The notes: a model not told the origin generated them from the letters alone. Counted from the stretch's first letter, positions 9,490-18,904 are shown. The stretch: DNA of 64,000 nucleotides from Acinetobacter calcoaceticus ANC 3811 (GCF_000399665.1 NZ_KB976986.1:1616773-1680772); one strand, 5' to 3'. A program made the numbers and translations.

Positions 9490-10434
9490 TTATTTCACTC
9501 TCACAAAAATAATGTCTAAGTCTCGTTTTGGTACAAACTTGGTTTTGGTCATTTGAAATTGAGTTGGGCTAATCTTTTTGACTTGCCCATCCCAACAAAA
9601 TGAAACTAGCTCACCTTTATCACGTTCAATGGTTAACTTAAAATTTTCAATTGGTTTTGCCCAATTTGCACCCGTCGTCAAAATATAGCCCAAAGCACTA
9701 AACGGCGAATTTTCCGCCTTGGCTTTTTTTAAGCCCTGCTTAAATTGGTTATCCATACAAAATTGCTGGCTATCTTCATCTGGATAGAGAGCAACAGAGC
9801 CACCCACCAAAGGTTTATATTCATGCTGAATTTTAGTCAAACTATTGGCTTTAAAGGTTTGCTTCCAACTGTAGATCACTTGAGATGACCACGGAATTAC
9901 ATCATCTTTTTTAAAGTTAGCTAAAATTTTCTGTATTTGTGGCTTATTACACTTCTTTAACTTATCTACATAATACTCATAATCATAGTTATTACGTAGC
10001 CACGGATTAAGCATGTCTTTTTCACTAAAACCGCACTGCTTAAACTCATCCGTTGCATCAATCAGAGGTGATTTCTCATCTTTTTGAATAAACGTTCTGA
10101 CGTGCATTTCTGGTTTAATATTTTTACCATCTACCACAATCTTAAAACTTTTTAAAAGCTCTTCGGTGTGAGCAAAGTCAGACTCAAAGAAATTATCAAT
10201 GCGGGGTAACGGAAATAAAATCGTTTCAGTGACATCTTTAATGCTTAGGTTTTTATAGAGATAGTCGACTTTAATTCGTTTTTTACTAATAAATAGATCT
10301 TCGCTTTGCATGGCGATCTGCGAATTTTTGAGATATTGAATCCCACCTGTACCAACGTAACCCGTAGAATCATTGGCTAAGCCATAGGTCGATAGTTGAA
10401 GCAAAACAGCAAAGGTTATTGCAAGCTTTTTCAT
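9490..10434 (-). CDS. DUF4424 family secreted protein
   Basis: A 314-residue protein with an N-terminal signal peptide (MKKLAITFAVLLQLSTYGLA, cleavage near residue 20). The rest resembles DUF4424 proteins: an early GTGG motif, a segment describing a beta-rich domain (LFPLPRI), and a C-terminal part with GANWAKPIENFKLTI. The function of the family is not established. It stands alone, with a LysR gene downstream and a TetR gene upstream on the same strand, and no operon partner is evident. Confidence 0.7.
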   Translation of the reverse strand: MKKLAITFAVLLQLSTYGLANDSTGYVGTGGIQYLKNSQIAMQSEDLFISKKRIKVDYLYKNLSIKDVTETILFPLPRIDNFFESDFAHTEELLKSFKIVVDGKNIKPEMHVRTFIQKDEKSPLIDATDEFKQCGFSEKDMLNPWLRNNYDYEYYVDKLKKCNKPQIQKILANFKKDDVIPWSSQVIYSWKQTFKANSLTKIQHEYKPLVGGSVALYPDEDSQQFCMDNQFKQGLKKAKAENSPFSALGYILTTGANWAKPIENFKLTIERDKGELVSFCWDGQVKKISPTQFQMTKTKFVPKRDLDIIFVRVK

Positions 10435-10520
10435 TTTAAAGTGCTCTATGTCATTTTCTAATTATGAAATGTCGATCTGGAATAAAGTATAAGCCAGACC
10501 CAATCTAAATCTTTTTTAAA

Positions 10521-11159
10521 TTAAGCGCCTTTAGAAGCCACTCCAGACATCATAAGTTCAATCGCTGCTTTACTGTATTGTTTAAGAAATTTTGAGTCTT
10601 GATTCGCCAATAAAAATTGTAATGCACCCGCAATAATCATTCCTACAACTGCGTGTCCTGTCATTTGTGTATCTAAGTCAGATTTTAAATAACCTCGATC
10701 TATTCCATTTTGTAGATAGTTGGCAGTAAACAGTCCCCCTACTTGTAGAAGGTTACTAATTTGAGCATTCATCTCTTTATCGATAGAAGTAGCTTCCAAC
10801 AAAATTAAACGGAGTGTATTCGGATTGTCTAGCGCAAACTCTTGAAACTTTGAAGAAATCCTTTCGCATTGAGCAATATAGTCATCAAGTGTAGATACTG
10901 CATTAGGTGCATTTTCATCAGCTAATAAAGCAGTAATTTTTAACATGGTATCGCTAATTACATTATCAAGAATATCTCTTTTATTCTCAAAATGACGATA
11001 AAAAGTCCCATGCCCTATCCCTAACCTTTTTGCAATGTCAGAAATCGCAGTTTGATGATAACCGCGTTCAGAAAATTCAAGAAAGGCAGCTTCAATAATT
11101 TCTGCTTGTAATTGAAGGCGTTGGCGTTCAGCACGCGAGAGAGTTGTTTGATTATTCAT
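10521..11159 (-). CDS. TetR-family repressor of the SDR-monooxygenase-hydrolase operon
   Basis: A 212-residue TetR regulator. The DNA-binding domain occupies about residues 12-58 (IIEAAFLEFSERGYHQTAI, then IGHGTFYRHFENKRDIL). The C-terminal ligand-binding part is all helical. It is divergent from the SDR gene with a 126-bp gap that contains a near-perfect inverted repeat placed between the -35 and -10 elements of the SDR promoter. It is therefore very likely the local repressor. Confidence 0.9.
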   Translation of the reverse strand: MNNQTTLSRAERQRLQLQAEIIEAAFLEFSERGYHQTAISDIAKRLGIGHGTFYRHFENKRDILDNVISDTMLKITALLADENAPNAVSTLDDYIAQCERISSKFQEFALDNPNTLRLILLEATSIDKEMNAQISNLLQVGGLFTANYLQNGIDRGYLKSDLDTQMTGHAVVGMIIAGALQFLLANQDSKFLKQYSKAAIELMMSGVASKGA

Positions 11160-11215
11160 ATCAAAAATTTTATCAGAACTTTATAAAAAAAACGATAGAA
11201 CATTAAAATCAAAAA

Positions 11216-11244
11216 TTGACACTAAATTCCGTTAGTGACATTAT
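11216..11244 (+). promoter_or_regulatory. Sigma-70 promoter overlapped by TetR-type operator
   Basis: TTGACA at 11216-11221 and CATTAT at 11239-11244 are separated by 17 nt. Inside lies an inverted repeat with arms TGACACTAA (11217-11225) and TTAGTGACA (11232-11240), which has one mismatch. A repressor bound here would block RNA polymerase. The SDR start codon follows about 40 nt downstream. Confidence 0.72.
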
Positions 11245-11285
11245 GTTCCGAACTGGTGTTTTTTTGACTAAGAAAAGGAACAAAA

Positions 11286-12125
11286 ATGAGCAAGAAACCA
11301 GATTTTTCGAACAAGGTTGTTTTGATTACAGGTGGCGGACGTGGCATAGGATTAGCCACAGCATTCGCTTTTAGGAAATTGGGTGCAAAGGTTGCTATAG
11401 GAGATATTGATTTAGAGCTGGCAACACAAGCAGCTTTTAAAGTTCAAGGTTATGGAGGTTACCTTGATGTACGCTTACAAAAATCGTTTCATGAATTTGT
11501 AGAGCAAGTAGAAAAAGAATTAGGTCCTATAGATATTCTTATCAATAATGCCGGCATCATGCCTATGGGTTCAATGATTGAAGAAACTCAAGCCATTACA
11601 GATGCACAAATCGATATTAATTTACGTGGTGTAATTCATGGCATGAAAGCAGTTTTACCTAAAATGCTTGAGCGTCAAACTGGTCATATTGTGAATGTTG
11701 CATCTTTAGCTGGTAAATACCCTATTCCCGGAGCAAGCATTTATTGTGCGACCAAATTTGCTGTAGTGGGTTTAACCTCGGCGATGCAACAAGAATTAAG
11801 AGATACACCTATTGGTGTTTCCGCAGTTTTACCTTCAAAAGTAACAACAGAATTATCATCGGGCACAGGAGATGGATTACCCATTCCTACGGTTGAACCG
11901 CAAGAAGTGGCTGATGCAATTATTAAAGCGGTTGAACATAAAATTTCTGAAATTGCTGTCCCTAATTACCTGACTCACACACCTAAAGCATATGGCCTCA
12001 TTCCATTTTGGCTTAATACTGGTTTCCGCAAATTAATTGGTGATGACCGTATTTTGAAAGGATTAGACCAAAACAACAGAAAATCTTATATCCAACGCCT
12101 AAATCAGCTGGCTCAATCAAAATAA
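11286..12125 (+). CDS. Short-chain dehydrogenase/reductase
   Basis: A 279-residue classical SDR. It has an N-terminal cofactor motif (TGGGRGIG near residue 16), an NNAG motif near residue 88, and a catalytic Ser with YxxxK (SIYCATK). The cofactor is probably NAD(P)H; an aspartate after strand 2 (GDID) favours NAD. It is preceded by AAGGAA and is the first gene of a three-gene operon with a Baeyer-Villiger-type monooxygenase and an esterase. In such sets the SDR oxidises an alcohol to the ketone or handles the product; the substrate is unknown here. Confidence 0.9.
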   Translation: MSKKPDFSNKVVLITGGGRGIGLATAFAFRKLGAKVAIGDIDLELATQAAFKVQGYGGYLDVRLQKSFHEFVEQVEKELGPIDILINNAGIMPMGSMIEETQAITDAQIDINLRGVIHGMKAVLPKMLERQTGHIVNVASLAGKYPIPGASIYCATKFAVVGLTSAMQQELRDTPIGVSAVLPSKVTTELSSGTGDGLPIPTVEPQEVADAIIKAVEHKISEIAVPNYLTHTPKAYGLIPFWLNTGFRKLIGDDRILKGLDQNNRKSYIQRLNQLAQSK

Positions 12126-12133
12126 GGATAAAT

Positions 12134-13633
12134 ATGATGACTAACACAGAAAAATTCCAAGTCGTTATTATTGGGGCTGGTTTTGCAGGACTTGGGGCTG
12201 CTATCAAATTACAAGAAGCTGGCTTTACTGATTTTGTCGTATTAGAAAAAGCACATGAAATTGGCGGTGTATGGAGAGCAAACACCTATCCTGGCTGCGC
12301 ATGTGATGTGCCTTCCGCGTTATATTCCTATTCATTTGTACCTAATCCTAAATGGAGCCGTGTATTTGCACCTCAACAAGAAATTAAAGAATACATTCAA
12401 GATGTAGCTAAAAAATTTGATGTCGAAAAATATGTCCGCTTCGGTTATGAAATGCTTGAAAGTGCTTGGGACTCTCAAGCTAAACATTGGGTTATAAATA
12501 CAAATAACGGTCCTATTCACGCTCAATTTGTGATTATGGCTGGTGGTCCAATGCATGAGCCAGTACTTCCAAAAATTGAGGGTATTAAAACGTTTGAGGG
12601 CGTGAGCTTTCACTCTGCTGAATGGAACCATAATTTTGATTTAACTGGAAAAAAGGTAGCAGTGATTGGTGCAGGTGCTTCAGCAATTCAATTTGTGCCA
12701 GAAATACAATCTAAAGTTGAAAAGCTAGTTTTGTTTCAACGTACACCTCAATGGGTTCTTCCAAAGATGGACCAGACCTTACCCAAATTTGCGCATACAC
12801 TATTTAAATTTATTCCAATTACCCAAAAGCTTACACGCTATGGAGTGTACGGAATTTTTGAATCGCTAAATTCGAGTATGCATCATCCTAAACTTGTTGA
12901 GCAAATTGAAAGATTAGCAAAATTGAATATTAAATTAGGAGTTAAAGATCCTGTATTACGGGAGAAACTACTCCCCGATTTTACAATTGGCTGTAAGCGA
13001 ATTTTACAGTCAAATCGTTGGTATCCGGCATTATCTCAACCGAATGTAAATGTCTTGCGTAGTGGAGTTAAAGAAGTACAAGGCAATATTTTAATCGCTA
13101 GTGATGGAACAAAACATGAAGTAGACGCCATTATCTTTGGTACAGGATTTGAAGTCAGTAATCCTCCAATTGCAAAACAAATCCGAAATAAAGACGGCAA
13201 AAGAATGGATGAAGTATGGCAAGGAAGTGCTAAAGGCTATTTGGGAACGGTTGTTGAAGGTTGTCCAAATGCTTTTGTCATGTTTGGACCCAATATTGCC
13301 GTTAGCTCATCTGCTCTCATTATCATTGAGGCTCAGCTGGCCTATATCATCGACACACTTAAAAAAGTCCGTAAAGACGAGATTGCTACCATCGAAATTC
13401 GTAAAGAAGTTTTAGATAAATATAACGATGAAGTACAAGCTGCATTGAAAAATACGGTTTGGAATACGGGTGGGTGTAGCAGTTATTTTATTGATCAAAA
13501 TGGGTGCAATAGTACTTTGTGGCCATGGACCACATTTGAAATGAGAGCGCGTTTGGCTAAATGTAATCTTGGGGATTATACAATCTCATTCAAAAGAAAT
13601 TCTCAATTTACTAAAGCTCAAAAAGCAAGTTAA
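12134..13633 (+). CDS. Flavin-containing/Baeyer-Villiger-type monooxygenase
   Basis: A 499-residue flavoprotein. It has an N-terminal FAD-binding GAGFAG motif (about residues 14-19), a Baeyer-Villiger-like fingerprint (FEGVSFHSAEW), a second NADPH-binding motif right after it (GAGASAIQF) and a late GTGF motif. The fingerprint departs from the classical FxGxxxHxxxWP because N follows W. Enzymes of this group insert oxygen into ketones to give esters or lactones, or oxidise heteroatoms. The gene starts 8 bp after the SDR stop and is followed after 20 bp by an esterase-like gene. Confidence 0.88.
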   Translation: MMTNTEKFQVVIIGAGFAGLGAAIKLQEAGFTDFVVLEKAHEIGGVWRANTYPGCACDVPSALYSYSFVPNPKWSRVFAPQQEIKEYIQDVAKKFDVEKYVRFGYEMLESAWDSQAKHWVINTNNGPIHAQFVIMAGGPMHEPVLPKIEGIKTFEGVSFHSAEWNHNFDLTGKKVAVIGAGASAIQFVPEIQSKVEKLVLFQRTPQWVLPKMDQTLPKFAHTLFKFIPITQKLTRYGVYGIFESLNSSMHHPKLVEQIERLAKLNIKLGVKDPVLREKLLPDFTIGCKRILQSNRWYPALSQPNVNVLRSGVKEVQGNILIASDGTKHEVDAIIFGTGFEVSNPPIAKQIRNKDGKRMDEVWQGSAKGYLGTVVEGCPNAFVMFGPNIAVSSSALIIIEAQLAYIIDTLKKVRKDEIATIEIRKEVLDKYNDEVQAALKNTVWNTGGCSSYFIDQNGCNSTLWPWTTFEMRARLAKCNLGDYTISFKRNSQFTKAQKAS

Positions 13634-13653
13634 AGCTGGAAAAGGAAATTTCC

Positions 13654-14598
13654 ATGAAACAAAATATAGTTGATCAAATATCCGAATCTGTTGTAAAAGC
13701 TGGTTTACGCTTAAGCTTCAAACTAGCAAGCGGCTTACCTTTACCGTTCCCTATTTTACGTGGAGCAATGGAGTTTGGTTCATCCATTTTCAAACCTAGA
13801 ACAGATGTAAAAATTAATAAAATCGAAATTAAAGCCCCCCTCAGCTTTAATAAAATTAAGGCTGAAACTGCATTGCCCAACGCACAAGTTCAAGGTGTTT
13901 TATTGCATTGCCATGGAGGTGCTTTTTTTGCTGGCTCGTCAAGAACACATCGAGCTTTGTCTTCTGAGTTTGCAGCAAGGGCCAACGTAAAAGTTTATAT
14001 GCTTGATTATCGACGTGCCCCTGAACATCCCTATCCTGCCGCGTTAAATGATGTGAAATCTTTCTATCAATATTTAATAAAAGAAGGCTGGGAACCTAAA
14101 CAAATTTTTCTAGGAGGAGACTCTGGTGGATGTGCTTTAGCATTAGCTTTGGCCATTGAGCTGAGAGATACTCAACAGGAATTACCCGCAGGAATAATCA
14201 TGATATCTCCTTATGTAGATATTACTTTGAGGTCACCTTCGGTACGCAACAATATCAAACGAGACCCAATGATAAAAAGCTATGCTTTAAAACGCGGAGG
14301 TGACGGTTATCGGGGTGAATTTAGAGCGGATGACCCACTGATCTCCCCACTTTTTGCTAATCTTAAAAATCTTCCACCTTTATTAATTCAAGCTGGTAGT
14401 GAAGAAATTTTAGTTGATGATGCAATTAAGCTGGCTAAGCGTGCGCAAGATTTCGATGTCACCACAGAACTCTCTATCTATGAAAATATGTGGCACAACT
14501 TCCAAATGTTTAATCGCTTTATTAAAAAATCAGATCTAGCTTTAGATGAGATCGCTCATTTTATGGGTAAAGTATTAGCTCAAACCAAAAATCATTAA
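13654..14598 (+). CDS. Alpha/beta hydrolase, hormone-sensitive-lipase family
   Basis: A 314-residue hydrolase with the HSL-family oxyanion motif HGGAFF, the nucleophile elbow GGDSGG (catalytic serine), a DPLISP segment and a late histidine in WHNFQMF. It has no signal peptide, so it acts in the cytoplasm. As last gene after the SDR and the Baeyer-Villiger-type monooxygenase it probably hydrolyses the ester or lactone made by the latter. GGAAA precedes the start at a suitable distance. Confidence 0.88.
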   Translation: MKQNIVDQISESVVKAGLRLSFKLASGLPLPFPILRGAMEFGSSIFKPRTDVKINKIEIKAPLSFNKIKAETALPNAQVQGVLLHCHGGAFFAGSSRTHRALSSEFAARANVKVYMLDYRRAPEHPYPAALNDVKSFYQYLIKEGWEPKQIFLGGDSGGCALALALAIELRDTQQELPAGIIMISPYVDITLRSPSVRNNIKRDPMIKSYALKRGGDGYRGEFRADDPLISPLFANLKNLPPLLIQAGSEEILVDDAIKLAKRAQDFDVTTELSIYENMWHNFQMFNRFIKKSDLALDEIAHFMGKVLAQTKNH

Positions 14599-14788
14599 GA
14601 TAAACTTTTTAAATTTTAAAACGGTTCATACATTTAAAAAGAAGCATAAGAAAATCAAAATCTAAATTATGTATATTTAATCTCATCAAAAATAATTTTT
14701 AAATATGAGTTATTTCATGCTTCTAAAATCTTGCTTTTATACCCGCCGTATCCACAACAATAGAAATTGAATTTATTTTAAGACTAAA

Positions 14789-15142
14789 TTAGTGATAACT
14801 CAGTTTTTGCCTCATCATCTTTTTAGGCACACTAATTTTTCCAATAAAGTTAGTTAACCATAAAATACACTCATCGCGGTGTTCAAAGTGAGGAATCAAA
14901 CTCAGATCAATTTTTATATCTCTATCTGCCAAAGGTAGGCTCAAACAATATTCAAAGTCGATCGATTTATATTTCAACCTCAGGTCTTTTTCTTCGGCCT
15001 GCTTTTTAATTTCCGCCATAATCCGGTTAAGGTTAACAATCAAATCATTTGAAACTTGGTTATTTTCATAGACATGTTCATAGACATTCTCGGCAACGTC
15101 TATATATTTTATAAGCTCGGCATTTTCATTCATATCATTCAT
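14789..15142 (-). CDS. Hypothetical protein, paralogue of the next gene
   Basis: A 117-residue protein without signal peptide or membrane segment. I do not recognise a domain. It aligns along most of its length with the protein at 15447-15905: shared patterns are VAE-VY near the start, a central LKY--IDFE motif and an IDLS-(I/M)P segment followed by a LWL--FI motif. The two are tandem duplicates that have diverged widely. Charged helices at the N-terminus suggest a cytoplasmic protein. Function unknown. Confidence 0.6.
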   Translation of the reverse strand: MNDMNENAELIKYIDVAENVYEHVYENNQVSNDLIVNLNRIMAEIKKQAEEKDLRLKYKSIDFEYCLSLPLADRDIKIDLSLIPHFEHRDECILWLTNFIGKISVPKKMMRQKLSYH

Positions 15143-15446
15143 CTCTCTTTTTTTAAAGATTATGAACAGCTAAATGTTTAATTGCGTTACTAGACACGTT
15201 GTTTATGTGAAAAACGTATATTTTTCTTTATTAAAGAATACAGCTAAAATATTGTTATATATAAAAATTAGTTAATCCCGAGTATATTTATATACATTTA
15301 ATATTCTCGTAAATACGCCTTTGCACAAAAATAAAAGTTAACTCAGTCTCTATTTTTAATTAAAAAAAACCGCCCCAGAAGGCGGTCGCTGAACTTTAAA
15401 ACCAGCAGTATATAGAAGCAAGGTGGACGTTCACTTCTATATTCTT
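15143..15446. other. Intergenic region between tandem paralogues
   Basis: A 304-base AT-rich gap. It contains the terminator at 15361-15386 for the upstream paralogue and presumably the promoter of the 14789-15142 gene. No further gene is visible. Confidence 0.45.
15361..15386 (-). terminator. Rho-independent terminator
   Basis: A 6-bp GC-rich stem (ACCGCC with GGCGGT) is followed on the minus strand by eight T residues. It lies about 60 nt after the stop of the 15447-15905 gene, so that gene and its downstream paralogue are separately transcribed. Confidence 0.8.
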
Positions 15447-15905
15447 TTATGAAGGAGTTTTATTAGTTTTAATAAAATCCTCAGATTTGAAATAATTGAT
15501 AATCATGTCTGCATGCTCTTCTTTTACAGGAGCAACAGTCACAGGAAACGCATCTTTCGACATCTTAAAACCTGGTGGTAAAAAGTGCGAAATTGGCGGT
15601 AATTTAGGTTTTCCCCCTTCAGTGATTCGCTCGATAAAACCAGCTAACCAAAGAAGATACTCACCTTCATTTGCGAACTTCGGCATAACACTCAAATCAA
15701 TCTGGACCTTGCACTCACTTAACGGTTTAGTTAAGTTTTCTTCAAAGTCTATATAATTGTATTTGAGCTTAAACTCTGTTCCTTTGATGGCTTTTCGAAT
15801 CTGACTAATTAAACAGTTAAGGTTCTGAGTAATGTCATCAGTGAATAAGCTATCTTTTTTAATATTTTTATAAACCTTTTCGGCTACAGCTAGATACTTT
15901 GGCAT
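15447..15905 (-). CDS. Hypothetical protein, longer tandem paralogue
   Basis: A 152-residue protein whose first 110 residues align with the 117-residue protein encoded at 14789-15142. It has an additional C-terminal tail of about 40 residues, rich in proline near its start (PKLPPISHFLPPGF). No domain is recognised and there is no signal peptide. Start codon and downstream terminator indicate a complete single-gene unit. Function unknown. Confidence 0.65.
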   Translation of the reverse strand: MPKYLAVAEKVYKNIKKDSLFTDDITQNLNCLISQIRKAIKGTEFKLKYNYIDFEENLTKPLSECKVQIDLSVMPKFANEGEYLLWLAGFIERITEGGKPKLPPISHFLPPGFKMSKDAFPVTVAPVKEEHADMIINYFKSEDFIKTNKTPS

Positions 15906-16157
15906 TAACCTCTCTCTCCGTACTATTGTTATAAAGTGCTGATCTATGAATGTTTTCTGCCTTTGATTATGCTTAAAGTAGTGTAATTAAAGGTATCCTT
16001 ATTAGAGTTGTTTGTAAGTAGTTGGCTACTTGTGTAATTTACACCAAATAAACACCGAAAAAAATTATGGTTTTGATAACTCATCCGCAAAATGAATGGT
16101 TGAATAGAGATAATTAGAAATATTTACTTTCATATTATTTTTTATCATTTGGTAAAA

Positions 16158-16352
16158 TTAATATGTTTTCATTTGCTTATCTCGTCGAACTAAACCAAGA
16201 ACAGCTCGGCGCACTCGTATCTCTTCTTCAGAAAAAGGTAACTGTTCGATGAGTTCCTGAATTGAAAGAAAGTTATTTTCGATCAAGAAGCAGTCTTGCT
16301 CTGTGGTCCAAGTGGAAGTGGTTAATTGAGTTGGTTTTAAATAACGTTTCAT
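16158..16352 (-). CDS. Small hypothetical protein
   Basis: A protein of about 64 residues if started at the internal ATG (16352); the open frame begins eight codons earlier. The centre reads TWTTEQDCFLIENN, followed by LSIQELIEQLPFSEEEIRVR, a pattern similar to a short SANT/Myb-like or helix-turn-helix segment that could bind DNA. That resemblance is by eye only. It stands alone on the minus strand. Confidence 0.45.
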   Translation of the reverse strand: MKRYLKPTQLTTSTWTTEQDCFLIENNFLSIQELIEQLPFSEEEIRVRRAVLGLVRRDKQMKTY

Positions 16353-16497
16353 ATTTCCTAGCAGATTTGCTTGCACATATAAAAAGCCTGCCTTTAGAGC
16401 AAGCTTATAGATTAGATTTTTTGGTGATCATTATTATAGCAGTCTGTAGACAATATGTTCAGTTGATCTTTTCGCTTATCTTCATGGCTTCATAAAA

Positions 16498-16518
16498 AAG
16501 CCCACAGATTGTGGGCTT
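16498..16518 (-). terminator. Rho-independent terminator
   Basis: A 9-bp stem (AAGCCCACA with TGTGGGCTT) with a three-base loop is followed by a run of six T on the minus strand. It lies 9 nt after the stop codon of the 16527-16844 gene. Confidence 0.85.
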
Positions 16519-16526
16519 CCTATAGG

Positions 16527-16844
16527 TTATTTTGCGGCATTTACCCCAACAATAAACTGACTACAATTAGAACCTTCAGATGCGTTACCTAACTGCTTTT
16601 CAGAGAACTTGAATTTAGATGCAACTGACTCATAATCTTTTTTAAGGCTTTGGCCTGTTAACTCACCTAGCTCTTTTACCTGTTCAGGTTTCAAGATGCC
16701 ATGTTCAACGGCTTGGTTTACCATGACACAGGCTGTAGTCATCGCGTCATAACGTGCAGCAGTTTTAGAGTAACCTAGAGCGCCTATTACACCGCCAACA
16801 ATTAAGCCAATAATTACCGCTAAAGTTACGTGCATTTTATTCAT
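16527..16844 (-). CDS. Membrane-anchored hypothetical protein
   Basis: A 105-residue protein with one N-terminal hydrophobic segment rich in glycine (VIIGLIVGGVIGALGY, about residues 10-25) that could be an uncleaved anchor. A periplasmic or cytoplasmic helical domain with two cysteines (ACVMVNQ and NCSQF) follows. The cysteines could form a disulphide if periplasmic. No family was recognised. A clear terminator follows the gene. Confidence 0.6.
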   Translation of the reverse strand: MNKMHVTLAVIIGLIVGGVIGALGYSKTAARYDAMTTACVMVNQAVEHGILKPEQVKELGELTGQSLKKDYESVASKFKFSEKQLGNASEGSNCSQFIVGVNAAK

Positions 16845-17003
16845 TTTTTAAATACCTAAAAATCTAACTAAAAGAGGAACACTTTAAGATGTTGTGTTCA
16901 AGCCCAATCAAGATAGCGGTATTTACACAATATAAAAAGTTAGATTCTGTCACATTTTTTGATAGATTAAGTGAAATTTGCTGCATTCATTAAAAGAGAA
17001 ATA

Positions 17004-17696
17004 TCATATCTTTCTACTTCGCTTTTGTTTTTTGTTTGGCACTTTTATTGGAATAGCGACCTTACCCGTACCGAACCCGCGAAAAAAATAATTAATGATA
17101 TATAGAAATAAAAGACCAAAATAAAAAATAGGAAATATACTAAATGCAGTTATGATGATTTCCCATATCATCACTCCCGCTCTGTAATTATACCCAAGTA
17201 CTATAAGCCCACCTCTACGTCTGGGCCTTTGCTGAGTAATATCATCCTCAATAAAGTGAAAAATTCCGATAATAAAACATAGGGCAAATAAACTTGAGAC
17301 TAATGTCTTTTTGATCAAAGGTTTCTCTAACCAAGGGTATTTTTTTGAAGATTCAAATTCAGCTTTAAAAAATATTTTATAAATTTCCTCTTGATAATAT
17401 TTATTAACCCCATATTTTTTAACAAAAAAATAGCAGATAACACAACCAACAAAGAACATGACTAGGGTTATGTAAAGGCTATAAAGAATCGTAAAAAACG
17501 GTAATGGGCCTTTCGTACCAACAGTCACATGCATAGTTTGTGTGATGTATTGATATAGCTCGTACTGCCATTCATTTTTAGGATAAGTAGGAAATACAAA
17601 TAAAGGAATAATAAAAAGAATAGAACATATAGCTATATTTCCTTTGTTCTCCTTACTTTTCCGTGCAAGCATAGAAAGAAAATTTTTAGAAGCCAT
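17004..17696 (-). CDS. Hypothetical multi-pass membrane protein
   Basis: A 230-residue protein with about four hydrophobic segments: near residues 20-36 (ICSILFIIPLFVFP), 66-88, 133-147 and 180-205. The C-terminus is strongly basic and sits after the last membrane segment. No domain is recognised. Its start lies 2 bp after the stop of the 17699-18256 gene, so the two are co-transcribed and may form a complex. Function unknown. Confidence 0.6.
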   Translation of the reverse strand: MASKNFLSMLARKSKENKGNIAICSILFIIPLFVFPTYPKNEWQYELYQYITQTMHVTVGTKGPLPFFTILYSLYITLVMFFVGCVICYFFVKKYGVNKYYQEEIYKIFFKAEFESSKKYPWLEKPLIKKTLVSSLFALCFIIGIFHFIEDDITQQRPRRRGGLIVLGYNYRAGVMIWEIIITAFSIFPIFYFGLLFLYIINYFFRGFGTGKVAIPIKVPNKKQKRSRKI

Positions 17697-17698
17697 AT

Positions 17699-18256
17699 CT
17701 ATATTTTACAATTTGGAATCATGTTTTTAGCTTTATAAAAGTCGTCAAAAGCTTTCATGTCACCTAACCATGGAGATATAATTTCCAGATAACGTTGATT
17801 GATATTTTTTAAAGCCAACAGCCTTGGTGAAGAATAATTTTTCTGCTTAATTTTTTGATTATATTGTTGTACAAACATAAGCTTTAAACATAATCCTCGA
17901 ATAGCATCTTTATCAAAAGATGGGTAGTCTGAATATTTATTCAGTATATATTTCATTTCTGTATGCCTATTATTCCAACTATAAAATAAATTCAAAACCT
18001 TTAAATCTTTAATATATATCTCATCATTAAGGGGGTTTAATTCTAGTCCTTGTTTTAAAATAAGACTATGAATTTCACTATCCTCAGCTAGATCTAACCA
18101 AAAGAAGGACGATAAGATTTCTTCGCCAACTTGAATTCTATTTCTTTCTGTATGCTTAGGATATACAATAAAAAAATAGTACAATCCCAGAAAAATTATA
18201 AAGAATAATATAATAGAAAGTAATCTCCAGAAATTAGTACCTTTTATAATATTCAT
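17699..18256 (-). CDS. Hypothetical membrane-anchored protein
   Basis: A 185-residue protein with one N-terminal transmembrane segment (LLSIILFFIIFLGLYYFFIV, about residues 11-30), followed by a soluble, probably periplasmic, helical domain rich in Leu, Tyr and Lys. No family is recognised. It is the first gene of a two-gene unit with the multi-pass protein encoded 2 bp downstream. Confidence 0.6.
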   Translation of the reverse strand: MNIIKGTNFWRLLSIILFFIIFLGLYYFFIVYPKHTERNRIQVGEEILSSFFWLDLAEDSEIHSLILKQGLELNPLNDEIYIKDLKVLNLFYSWNNRHTEMKYILNKYSDYPSFDKDAIRGLCLKLMFVQQYNQKIKQKNYSSPRLLALKNINQRYLEIISPWLGDMKAFDDFYKAKNMIPNCKI

Positions 18257-18349
18257 AATAATCTATGCATTTTATTTAATATCTTGTGAGGCACACTTTA
18301 CTTCTTGTTTTAGATTAAATCAAAAAATTGTAATTCAGCCTCCTTCCCT

Positions 18350-18904
18350 TCACCCAAACCCCAACAAAAAATACTCAAGCAACCGCTTTCTTTCATCTGG
18401 TTTATTGGGGTCTAAAAGCTGAACCATTGCTCCATCAATCACAAACAAAAACATGTGTGCATCTTGTTTTGAAGCATTTTCATTCGTTGTTAAAAGCAGT
18501 TTATAGATTTCATTAATAAACCAATTTCGATAGTCAACTACGGTCTGATAGGCCTTTGGATGTGTTTTCGCAATTTCAAAAATAGCTTTAAAAGGTAAAT
18601 GGTAAAGTCCCTCTAAATCGGCGTGTAAAAAGTAAAGCTTGCGTAGTTTTTCAACTAAGGTTAATTCTTTTTGAACATTAATAATCGACATGACCTCATG
18701 TTTAAGTCCATCTGTTTGAAAGGTTAAGCTCATTTGAATTAGCCTTTCTTTTGAGTGAAAGTAGTTATAAAAAGTCGCTTTTGGGATTTTTGCTGACTCA
18801 ACAATTCGGTCTACCCCGACATTGTGAAAGCCGTGTTTATTAAAAAGATAGCGGGAAGTGTGCAGTACGCTTAAAGCACGAAATGAAAGATCTATATGTG
18901 GCAT
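18350..18904 (-). CDS. TetR-family regulator of C4-like cassette A
   Basis: A 184-residue TetR protein: helix-turn-helix at about residues 8-55 (LFNKHGFHNVGVDRIVESA, KIPKATFYNYFHSKERLI). The start at 18904 is preferred over the upstream in-frame start at 19021. The upstream part is low-quality coding sequence over the promoter, and the three paralogues in this window agree only from this ATG onward. The sequence TATAACGGTAAAA lies immediately before the ATG and is shared by all three copies, suggesting a -10 element and a nearly leaderless mRNA. It is the most divergent of the three paralogues. Confidence 0.85.
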   Translation of the reverse strand: MPHIDLSFRALSVLHTSRYLFNKHGFHNVGVDRIVESAKIPKATFYNYFHSKERLIQMSLTFQTDGLKHEVMSIINVQKELTLVEKLRKLYFLHADLEGLYHLPFKAIFEIAKTHPKAYQTVVDYRNWFINEIYKLLLTTNENASKQDAHMFLFVIDGAMVQLLDPNKPDERKRLLEYFLLGFG

